This document shows, in pieces, positions 39,528 to 50,857 of a stretch of 64,000 nt of DNA. Each line of letters opens with the position of its first letter. The stretch's first letter is position 1. The stretch comes from Lota lota (Eukaryota; Chordata; Actinopteri; Gadiformes; Lotidae). A program made the position numbers and the translations under genes. Below the pieces are notes generated by a model that was not told the DNA's origin, made no database searches, and saw nothing but the letters and a program-made list of their open reading frames with translations. The stretch lies in the NCBI GenBank assembly GCA_026745465.1, contig JACYXH010000839.1, positions 372,001 to 436,000 on the forward strand, given 5' to 3'.

Positions 39528-42500
39528 TGCAGTGTAGTGAATGTGTCAGCATGCATGTCTGTGTGTGTGTGTGTGTTTGTGTGGATGTCCTAGAGGTAAC
39601 CACACCATTGGTTTCCGTGGTGCATGTTTGCATGGGTACAGTGCATTAGATCCTCCAATGCCCATGGGGGTTTATGGTGGTGGTGGGGATTTACGGAATA
39701 TCTCGGGGGGCTGATGATATGCATCTTGGTGGGTTTAATGAGCCCAATATATTTGGGGGCGTAGAACAATGGTCAGGGATTTAATCACATACATTATATT
39801 TACTGAAAATTGAATTAACATATTCAATATCACTGTACCCTATGCTCTTGTTGTGTACAGAGTAGGAGGTCCATCTGTCCATACATTATTGATTTGGCTC
39901 TTTGGTTCTCGTTCTCTCTCACTCTCTGTGTCTGTCTGTGTCTCTCTTTCTGTGTCTCTTTCCTCTCTCTCCCTGTCTCTCTCTCTCTTTCTGTGTCTCT
40001 TTCCCCTCTCTGTCTCTGTCTCTGTCTCTCTCTTTCTGTGTCTCTCTCCCCTATTTGTCTCTGTGTGTGTGTCTCTCTCACTCTCTTTCCTCTCTGTCTC
40101 TGTCTCTCTCTTTCTGTCTCTCTCCCCTATTTGTCTGTGTGTGTGTGTGTGTGTGTGTCTCTCGCTCTCTTTCCTCTCTGTCTCTGTCTCTGTCTTTCTC
40201 TCTCTCGTTCTGTGTCTCTCTCCCCTATTTGTCTCTGTGTTTGTGTGTGTGTGTGTGTCTCTCTCTCGCTCTCTTTCCTCTCTGTCTCTGTGGGGAGGCA
40301 CACGTCATTATGTAGTTAGTTTTAATTTGTATTTGATCTATTTGTAATTTGTTGTTGTTTATGATCACACAAATGTAGTATTCAAATACCATTGATGTTT
40401 TATTTCATAAACATAAAACACAACGGTAATGAGAGGCCAGTCCATCGCAGTATTTTATGAAACTCTATTTAAATTGTAATACATTTCTACAATTCACCCT
40501 AAATGGATATTTACGTCACCAAATTGAGCGTAATGTCATGACATTGTTGTGAAATTATAATCGGCACATCCGCTAACTATAATGCATTTCAATTCCATCA
40601 GGGTTTTACATTTATACACACTTCCAGTAAAGCATCTGATGTCCGATGTCAGATTATGATCTAGTATTGATATTATCAGAAGCTCAGACAGGATAAATCT
40701 CCTCTAATCTCAACGCGCCTCTGCTTTTGTGTGTGGGATTGGGACCTCTGTAACCATAGCCCACGAGGATGTCAAATCCACTATCCACACAGATACATTC
40801 CAATGCGTAATCAATATACTATCAATGATCGATGCGTGAAATCAAGCGGGCTGCTTATCTTAGCATCAGTGCAGTGCTCTCAGCATCACGATGCCTGCCT
40901 CATTCTGATCGCGTCGAGCGTGAACGAGCCCAGAGGAGAAGATAGCAGAGGAGGGGAGGGGGAGGGTAAGAACAAAGGAAAAAGGTAAGGAGGGAGGGAG
41001 GGGGGGGAGAGAGAGAGAGGGTGCGCGGAGGTGTGGAGGCGCCGTGTGGAAACAATAATCTCTGAAGGACAAAATAAAATAGAAGGTGGTTTGGCACCAA
41101 GAGTGGCTTTTAATACAATGTCTGCGCGTTCTGTTGAGAAACACACGGACCAGCACGGGAGGAGGAGAGAGGGAGAGGCTGCTGAGAGAGAGGGAGGGAG
41201 GGAGGGAGGGAGGGAGGAGGGGCTGAGGCTGCGCCTGCCTGCGCCTCCTCTGTCACTCTGCTGCTGCACGGCTCCACGGCAGGAGCTGGAGGAAGAGTGG
41301 AAAACGAGGAGGAGGAGGAGGAGGAGGAGGAGGAGGGGAGGAAGGAACAGAGAGCGAGAGAAGGCGGACGAGAGAACCGGAGAGGAGTGGAAAAGAGAGC
41401 GTCTGGGCAGCGTTGACACAGCTGCAGCAGACCATCAGCCAGGGAAGGAGACGGGGATCGCATCGCGGGGGGGGGGGTCTCTCTGGTAAAGCGGCCAGGC
41501 TGCAACGCTCTGCTGCAGGAAGCTTTCCTCCCTCTACGCCGCTCGCCTGTGGTTCCCCTGACGACGACCGGCGGGGCGGACTCTAGCAGGAAGGCTGCGT
41601 GTGTGTTTTTTTTTCTTTCTTATTTTTCCCTCCTCATCTCTTCTTCCGTGCTGATGCTCTTCTGATCGCCGGCATGCAGGCGACGGCGTGAGAGCCAGAG
41701 GAGGAGGCTGGGACAAGATGGAGAGGAGTGACAGCACCAAGGCGTACGGCCAGCCCAACGGCAAAGCCGTGGGCATGGCCCCCAAGCGGGCCAAACCCGG
41801 GGGTCCGCAGAGCGCCCAGCGCGGGGAGCTGAGGGTGTACCGGGCGGGCAGCACCGATGTCAGACTGCCCCTGTCGTCCAACCTCCGCAAGCAGCGGTCC
41901 ATGACCAACCTGGCGGTGCTCACCGACGCCGAGAAGAAGCTGCACCTGTACGAGCCCAAGTGGTGCGACGACATGGCGTCCAGGACCGGCGCCGGGAACG
42001 GCAAGGCGGGCAAACCCCGGACGCCCGGGGCGGGCACGGGCACGGCCCCGGGAGCCGGCGGCGCCCCTCTCTCACGCAACCTCTCCAAGTCGGAGCACTC
42101 TCTGTTCCAGGCCAAGGCCAAGCCCTTCAGCCCGCTGGCCGCCCAGTCGGCCCTGGGCAAGAGCCAGAGCCGCATCCCCCGCGGGCCCTACGCCGAGGTG
42201 AAGCCGCTGAGCAAGGCAGCACCGGAGGACGGCAAGTCAGACGACGAGATCCTCTCCAGCAAGGCCGGCAAGGGGAAGAAGCAGGGGGCGGACAGTGGGG
42301 GGGGGGACTCGGGGCCTAAAGGCACGGGGGAGGACGGTGGTGCTGGGGACAACAAACCCTTCCTGAAGGTGGACCCAGAGCTGGTGGTGACGGTGCTGGG
42401 CGACCTGGAGCAGCTGCTCTTCAGCCAGATGCTGGGTGAGTAGAACGGCGTAGGTCGGTCCGCTCCCGGCCGCTTACCCCAGGAGCCCCTTGATTGGCCC

Positions 42501-45500
42501 CTTGTTTAACGATGTCCACAGCTTGGCCTCTCTTAACGCGCGGCCCACCTGATGCCACCTGCTGGAACCTGCCGCCTCCCTCCAGTGGCCTCTCGTGGGA
42601 AGCGGGGGATGGGCTTCAATGCCGACATGCAGCAATCGGCCGTGGAATTAATGACACCGTTTCTATGCAACAGCAAGCTTTGGCTTCTTCTTTCTTTTGG
42701 TTGTTTGACATTCCCATGTTAGCATTGCGGCTGTTTGAATGCGAGAGAGGCGTAAATCGGCTGCATCCACTGGAGTTTTCCTGTCCCAAGAGAAATCTTG
42801 AATCTATTGGTTGTGATCTTGCCGGGCCTGTGTTTGCCCAGCGGTGAAGATGATGCCGTTGCACGTGCGTCGAGGGCCGTTTGTCTCCTGTGTTTAATGT
42901 CGCCGTTGCTGTCTCGTTCCGTACAGCGTCCCCGGGGTTCGGTACCGGCACACTGATCTGCTTTTCAGCCAATGGCCTTGTTTGCTGCGTCCGCTCCCCA
43001 GGAGTCTGATGCCATGCTAGCGGCTGCTAGCTAGCTAGCTAGGCGACATGTGGGGCCCTGCTGAACAGAGAGTGGGAAGGTAGCCATGCCGGACTGGAGG
43101 TTTATTTTAAGGTGTACGTCAGACACACATTTAGCCCCCTCCCAGTTCCATTCACCCGTGGCGGTGGACAGATGGCGGGCACGGTAGCGCGCGGTGGAGC
43201 GCGGCGTGGACGACAGCAGGGACGAAGACAGAGGGGACCTCTGTCTTCGTCTTCTCTCTGCAGGTGTATTCTTGGGGGTCTGTTGCAAGATATGACAGAT
43301 AATTGATTATATACTGGTGGTTATAAAACTACGGTTAGAATATGCATCTGCAGGGTGGGTGATGCAAATAATGTATACACTCTATTATTATTGTGTATTT
43401 TTAAAGGGTTTGTTAAAAATAGGAAATAACTCAATTATTCATAGTATATACTGATGATTTTTATATCATATTGAAAATATGCATCTGTATGGTAGGCAAC
43501 ATCATATATTTGTTTTTCCACAACAATCACAATAACTGAAATGTATGGATGCGATGCAATATACAATTCAATTATAAAATCTCTGTTTTGAATGCAGAGG
43601 ATTTTCATTGTATTCCGGGAGGGAGACGGTTAAATGAAACATGTTCCCACTGGGGAATTTATTTGCAATTGTGCCAATTTTGTCCAGGGCTGAATAAAAT
43701 GGGGTCATGTCAAATCTATTTAGTCATTGTTAAAGGCATTACTGTCTGTACGAAGTCCCCAAGAAGGTTGATTAAATATGGATTTACTTTGCTCCATATT
43801 CCAAAAGGTAAAACAACCCAGACAGATCAGTCGGGATCGATTTGGATTTTGAGGAGGATTCGGCAGTCGAGAGAGTGAGAAGTGAATAACAACCTCATCC
43901 TGTCAGCTGTGCGGGCCGATTTCTAAAGATACCATGTCTAAATAGCAGGCTGTCCTGGTTCTCAGACCACACCGGTCTGAAGAGGAGTGTCCAGTCCCAG
44001 CCCTTGGATCCTAATTACAGTGCACATGCTTGTTTGGCACTCTCCACATGGGTTCAAATCCCTCGTGCCCTCACGCATGTAGGTTCCAAATAGTGACCCT
44101 GCATTTGCATTCTTCAGTCGTTTGGCACACACTTTCATCCACAGCGACTTTTCCGATGATTTCAGACACACGTCGTTAAGGAGACGAGTAGAGGTCACGG
44201 ATGCCTATAGCTAGGCTGTGGACACTGGGGCTCGAACCCAGTGCCTTTCAGCTGGGAGCTGTACACCCTAGCCACCACACTAGCCCGCGCCCTATATGCA
44301 GTTCATATGCTTACGTTTGCAGATGGCTGATGAATTGACATGGCTCGACTGTACTTGATAGCACATGTTGTGTTGCGGTTGCCTGATTCATCCTAATGAA
44401 CACATTTACAGTGATTTAGCGTGTTGTTCACGCTTCATTAGTGTATATGGGGGCCGATCACGTAAGAGTCCTCATGCTTCGGAACCAATCAATTAGCCTG
44501 CTTCCAGTTTTTGAATCGTTATATATTTCATGTGAGTCAATAAATGTGGCACTGTTTTATGGCACCAAGGTTGCTCGGAGTCACACAGTACCGCACCTAC
44601 CGCCTGTTTTATAACCTCAGTGCATTAAAGATTCATCAGCTCATGCTTTAGGCTAGCATGTCTTACCATAACAATGAAGTACACTGGCATCTGCACTGTT
44701 TTAATAACCTGAGGTCATTACTTCGATACCCCCCCCCACCCAAAATATACATATATATAATTAATAATTAATCAGCTGGATGAATTATTCATGACCATTT
44801 AGGATGACAAGCTGCCTCTGAGACAAGTGCTTTGTTTTCCAGGGGGGTGGGGGGGGGGGGGGGGGGGGGGCGCCTGCCACTCAGCGATCACATGCTCATC
44901 ATGTGGGGAGGACGTTGGAACAGTTTCTACATTCACTCTCTTCCACAAGAGATGTCACTGGTTGCCGCGTATAAATAGATGTTCGGGATTCATCATACAA
45001 TTGATATATTTGAGGTCTCTTCAAAATACGTGAATGCTTTGTATATGGGGGCAAGATAGCATAGTGGCTAGGGTGTTAGATCCCAGATGAAAAGTTCCGG
45101 GTTGGATTCCCAAATGCTCACAGTCTACCTGTAGCCATAATGGAGCAGCATACCCTAGCCCCTACCTGCTCCTAAATGGCTCCTTTTCTTTTGTGTTTTT
45201 GCTCAGTGACTAAATAGAAAATCGCACCAAACAGCAATAGCTGTAGTGGTACAGTCATATAAACGGGTTCTAAATAGAGTTATTCATAGACTGCAATGCA
45301 TTCTTGGTGTTTACAACGGCACACACACAGCCTGTATTTCGCTCGGTGTAAGTGAATCAAAAATATATGAAGGGAGTCTGCTGTCTCCTTAGACAGAGGG
45401 TTGTTTTGTTGTTCGACAGCACATGGCGGACTTAGTTAATAGGATCAGTCGCGGAATTAAATACACAACTTTGTACAGCGTAGCGGAACATTTTTTACCA

Positions 45501-46106
45501 TCGCTCACCACTCTGATCATGAGACTACACACAACATGCTTAAAATTCCAAATTTGTGACGCACCTAGCATGTTAGCTAGCATGTTGCATGCTAGCTGGA
45601 TGCTAGTTCAAGGTCAACAAATGCGGGCTGAACAAATACAGCCCGCAAATGTTTATAGTTGAAATAATGGCGGCCCTTGTCCAGTAATTGGTCCATGCCT
45701 GGGTTTGGTTATGAAAATGTTGAATTTCATGTAAGAAACTCAAATTCGAGGCATTCTTTATAACCTCGTCGCTCTTCACTTATGGGAGATAACTAAACAG
45801 GTGTAGGTTTGTTTGGTGCGTTTCATCCTCACTTTGTTGTAGCTTTTCATTGAGCAGTATTCCTAGCACTCTCTTAAATGGTTGAGAAGATGACCTCGGC
45901 GTCTTCTCATCGAGGGGAGCTGGATATGGTCTGTCCTTCACAGCATGTGGTCTGTCCACTTCTTACAACAGCCTCCTGATTCATGAATACATACAATAGT
46001 ATTGTCTACCTACATATGAGGACCGCAGCTATGTATCTCAATGTATCCCAAGCTATAGACAGATGTGGAACAGTATCCTGTATGCTAGCGTAGCATCAGT
46101 TGGATG

Positions 46107-46172
<66 letters not shown>

Positions 46173-49100
46173 TAGTTACTCAATATTTAGACTTTGAGTA
46201 TGCATACCGTCTTTTCCTGCAGGATGTGTTATAATAAATGTGAGTTTAATTATTTATTGACTTCCACACTGTTGGCGTCAAGGCAAAGTTGTCAAAACAA
46301 TATATTTCCTGAATAGTGGCGTGCTCTTTTTTATCCTAGTTACCACTGATAGTCTCCTTAGCACAGATATATTGTGACAAGAGCCTTAACGAAGACACAA
46401 TGTAAAGGGTTTCATCCAGTGTATAATTCAATTTAACTTCTAAATTGTGAAACTCAGTTTAGCGGTTTGTCACTTACACATGCTGGTAATGGCTCTTTAT
46501 CAAACACTAATAGGATATAATCAATATCAGAGTGTATTATAATATATCATATTTTCGCCTATTAAGACCAGCATGTGTAATACTCTCGCCTACTCCTCCA
46601 TCTATTCTGCCTTCCCAGAAATATTAACAACTATTTTGAAGTCAATATTTATTCCAAATGGTAATAGTACCCTTGTACAGTAAATAGATGGAGCCATACT
46701 GTTAGAGCCATTTTGTTCCATAATGGTCAAAGTTTATGTGGCTTTATATGGCGATCTTTGCTTTTTATTGGACTCCTGGAGCTCAGAAAAGAGGCTGAGG
46801 GTTAGAGAGCGATGGACTCCTGCTCAGGAGCGAGGCACACACAGGAACGAGTTATCACATGCTGTGTTGTTATCAATCAATCTTAAACCGGTGGCACCAC
46901 TCCGATTTTATGTCAATAATAAGCACCTCAACATCCAACCGAATATATCAATATCAATGAAATATGATCGGTGTTGTACTGGTAGGCACTGTAAGAACCA
47001 GGGAGACTTGGCTCGCTCCATAGGCTCTATCAATCGTCTGGTTGCAATAAAGTTGTCGGACATCTCATTCATTTGGGCTTGTGACTTCACCCTGTCATCA
47101 AAACGATACACAACCTTTTAGCCATTGTTGTAATTACTTTCCTGTTCACCATCGTGTTTTTATGGACTTCCGGAAGTATTCACATCAGGTGGGATTGAAC
47201 GAATGCAGTCTACGTCAATCAACCACAACTCGCCAAAATAACTGTTGGCCTGTTGATCTGTTCAACATGTTCAAACTATGCATTTAGTACGGTTAAGGCA
47301 CAAAAACATGCAGTCAAATAAGTGTGTGTGTGTGTGAGTGCGTGTGCGTGTGTGCGTGCTATCATGTGTGTGTGCTTGCACACGCTCGCGGGTGTGTTCC
47401 AAACCCAACCTCTTCACCCACGCCTGTACGTTCTGCTGCATTTGCTGGAATCTCCTGATGAGAACAGCATATTTCCACAAGTCTGATCCCTGACCCCGCC
47501 CCTTTGCGCTCAAACGCTCAACGTGCAGAACGGATAGAAAAGCCCCCCGGTTCTTTCCTACAGGGTATCAGTTAGTGAACGTCGTGGGCTCACCGGGGCG
47601 GAAAACCCCCGTTCAGCAGTTCTCTGGTGGTTCAGTCCGGAAGACTCTTTTTCTCATTCGCCCCAGCTCTCGCACCACGACGCACAGTAGAGGAACTACT
47701 GTATTGATTTAACGATGGCCCTACCGAAGCAAGCCAGAAGTACAAATGAAATAAATAAATAAAAAACGCAAATTCGTCTTGATTACCGTTGAGCTGCGTG
47801 TTGAGATCATCATAGCGGGACAAGAGGTGGATGAATGGTTTTTAAATTGTGCGTAGCACACCAACAAAAAAACACACACACACACACACACAACATGGTC
47901 TCTTGGTCTTAAAGCGGTTGATGGAATTGCATGTTGCGCGTGTGCCGCTAAAACCAGGACTGGGCTGGGGAGGGGGCTGGAAGGGAGCTGTTGAAAGTAG
48001 GCGTTACCATGGTGACCATGGTGTGAAATGTGTCTGAATATTAATGACAATATGTCTTGAATGTGTAATGCCAGCCTGCCCCACATTTCCACCCGTCCAG
48101 ATCCCTAGTCCGGATGTAAATAATGCAGCCATGCACACACAGACACACACTCACTCACACACGCATGCACGCACGCATCCACTGCAATCCACTGTCTAAC
48201 ACCTACCTGCTCCTTAATGACATGTATCTGAATCCACTGTCTAACCCCTACCTGCTCCTTAATGACATGTACAGTATCTGAATCCACTGTCTAACCCCTA
48301 CCTGCTCCTTAAGGACTATTATCTGAACTGAACTGTGAATTGCTTTGGATTAAGCCATCTGACAAATGACTAAATAGTGAAATGGTGAATGTTTATTCTA
48401 TGACTTTATGTTCTAGACCCAGAGTCCCAGAGGAAGCGCACGGTGCAGAACGTTCTGGACCTGAGGCAGAACCTGGAAGACACCATGTCCAGCCTGCGCG
48501 GCTCCCAGCTCAGCCACAGGTACGCTGTGTGTGTGTGTGTGTGGGGGGGGGGGGGGCTCTGATGTAGATGTGCCTCATTGCGTCGGCAGTGGCGGACACC
48601 AGGGTCGCAAACGGAAACTCCGCTCCACGTTTCCTCTCCAGCCAGACATTGGGCAGGCTGGTTTCGCGTAGCTATTTCGACCTCTCATCGATCGACCGTC
48701 CGATGGGGACGAGACGGATGCGTTGATTAGCTAATCATGACGCTTGGCTGGAAATACAATGACTTATGACCGTGGACTGTCCATCTCGAACGAGACATAA
48801 CAACCACGTAACCCCATGTAATCAACGTACATCTGCATCTGCTTGGGGGGGGGGGGGGGGGGGGGGGCGCTTGTTTACGCCAGGTATCAGGAAAACACCC
48901 GGGATCGCTCCCGCGGTCTGAAGGCTGAGAAATGTAATACGCCCTGGCTCTCATGCGGCTTCACAACGGGCGCACACGGTCTGATCGATTCATAGCAGCA
49001 TCACGCGGACGCTGATTGGTTCAGCCAGCTGGGAGTGCTGAGGGAGGGGATCGGTCCAATAGCTGATCGGGTTTCATGGTCATGAGGTCATACGCGGAAG

Positions 49101-50789
49101 AATCCCTCTCAGAATTAGTCGGGGTAATTAAAATGGCTACACGGGGGCTAGCACAGTGAGCTTGAGCTAGGCTAGATGCTAAACATTTCTACTGATCATG
49201 TTACTTATCAGCAATGTGTGTTTAAACACAACGTGTTGTTGTGTGTTGTTTGGGCACGGTTTAATTGAATTTGAATTGCAAGTTCAAGTCCATGTTAATG
49301 AAATACAACTTAGACTCAGAATGTAGGCTGGACAAATTGATGTAGTGCACTTTTTTCAAGTACCTCTAAGCTGTTAAATAAATAACATACTGAAAGGACT
49401 ACTGCAGAGTATACTGAACTCCTCAGATAATACAGAGCGCTGGAAAAAGGTCCCATAGAGTATGAGTGATGGGAAAGTCCCTCAGTGTTCATGTGAGTGC
49501 GGGCCCCCAGGCCTCGGTTCAGGCTCCGCTGTTATCGCTGCCTGCTTCCTATGCGTGGGGCTTATCCATATCCAGCTGTCTTCAGGAGACTGCTTTGAAC
49601 AGAGGACACCTGGTGTCTCCAGGGAGATGCTACCTCAGCTCCGCTCCTCTGTCACATTGCTGCAGGCCAGTCCTGGCTTTACTTAGCGTGTGTTAACCCA
49701 TACTGACTCTCAAACAAGTGTGCTTCATAGTAGGGCTGCTACTCCATTAATAAGTCATTAGACAATCGCAAATAGCATATATCGGCTTCTTTTTGCTTCA
49801 AAAATGATAAAATACATACTTAAGTTTTTCTTTATTTTTTCTGTTTTCTTTATGGCATTTCAGATTATATTATATTAATTGACTATGAGAATAAGGGTTA
49901 GCTGCAGCCCTAGTTAACAGATCACCAGAGACTAGTATCCATTAGTTTAGTATCCATTAGTATCAGAAAGGCAGAGGGGTGGGGAGATAAGAGGAGAAGA
50001 CAGAAGAGGAGACGAGACGAGGGGAGAGGAGACAAGGGGATAGGAAGCCTGTATTTGGTGCCAAGTGATATCCCCGTAGTACTCTACTGTCACTTGTGTA
50101 AATGTTGGCCGGAGTCTCCCATATCGATTTCTGTTAGATTATTTACCTTAATTCACCTTCATTTCAACAGTTTATGATAAAACTATTATTTTTAGTTTGT
50201 GGATTGACAGAGTACAACGTCAGCCTGTCCTTGACTAGATGAATTATCCATCTGCAATGGGTAAAAATACTTCCACGTTTGCCGCCAGTGCATTATTCAT
50301 TCAGGAGGGAAGCTGTAGCTAGTTATGCAATCAGTAGACGCAGGCCGACGACTCAGTCAAAGCAAGGACATTTCTAAATCCGACCCATTTATAGGCCGCT
50401 GCAGATTTCTCATCCATGCATGTGGGCTAATAGATGCTGTTTGAAGCCAGTTGGCCTGTGAGCTGGGGGTCGATGATAGCTTATGCACATGCACAGTAGA
50501 GTATGTGTGGGGTGGCTGTGTGGGGCGTTGGTTGGTTATTGGGGGAATAAAGAAGAAGAAAAAAAGAGAAAGAGAGAGAAAAACGACAAGACAATGGAAA
50601 AGAGAGAGATAGACGGGGTTAATACGAAAGAGGAACAGATACAAGGAGAGACAGAGGTAAATACATATAATTAAAGAGATACAGAGGGAGAGAGATGGAC
50701 AGAGACAGAATGGGCAAACATAGAGAGCAAAGAGAAAGATAAAGAGAGACAGAGAGAGAGGGGTGTAAATACATGGGAAGAGGATACAT

Positions 50790-50857
<68 letters not shown>

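Larger units (their letters stand above)
35649..40849. other. Stretch between the two nav1 amino-terminal exons
   Basis: Unique AT-rich DNA with a CGCA array (35827-35903), a SINE head fragment (36135-36170), GA (36881-36935), a GC-rich island without clear exons (37560-37830), a large GT/CA palindrome (37935-38190), a GT minisatellite (39378-39580) and a CT-rich zone (39905-40292). No nav1 exon was recognised here. Confidence 0.6.
42436..48416. other. nav1: nav1 intron C-D
   Basis: Mostly unique AT-rich DNA. It holds SINEs at 44110-44295 (minus) and 45048-45225 (plus), a poly-G tract (44841-44870), a (GA)n run (46111-46168) and a SINE fragment (48180-48378) ending about 40 bp before the exon D acceptor. 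No further exon was supported. Confidence 0.65.
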
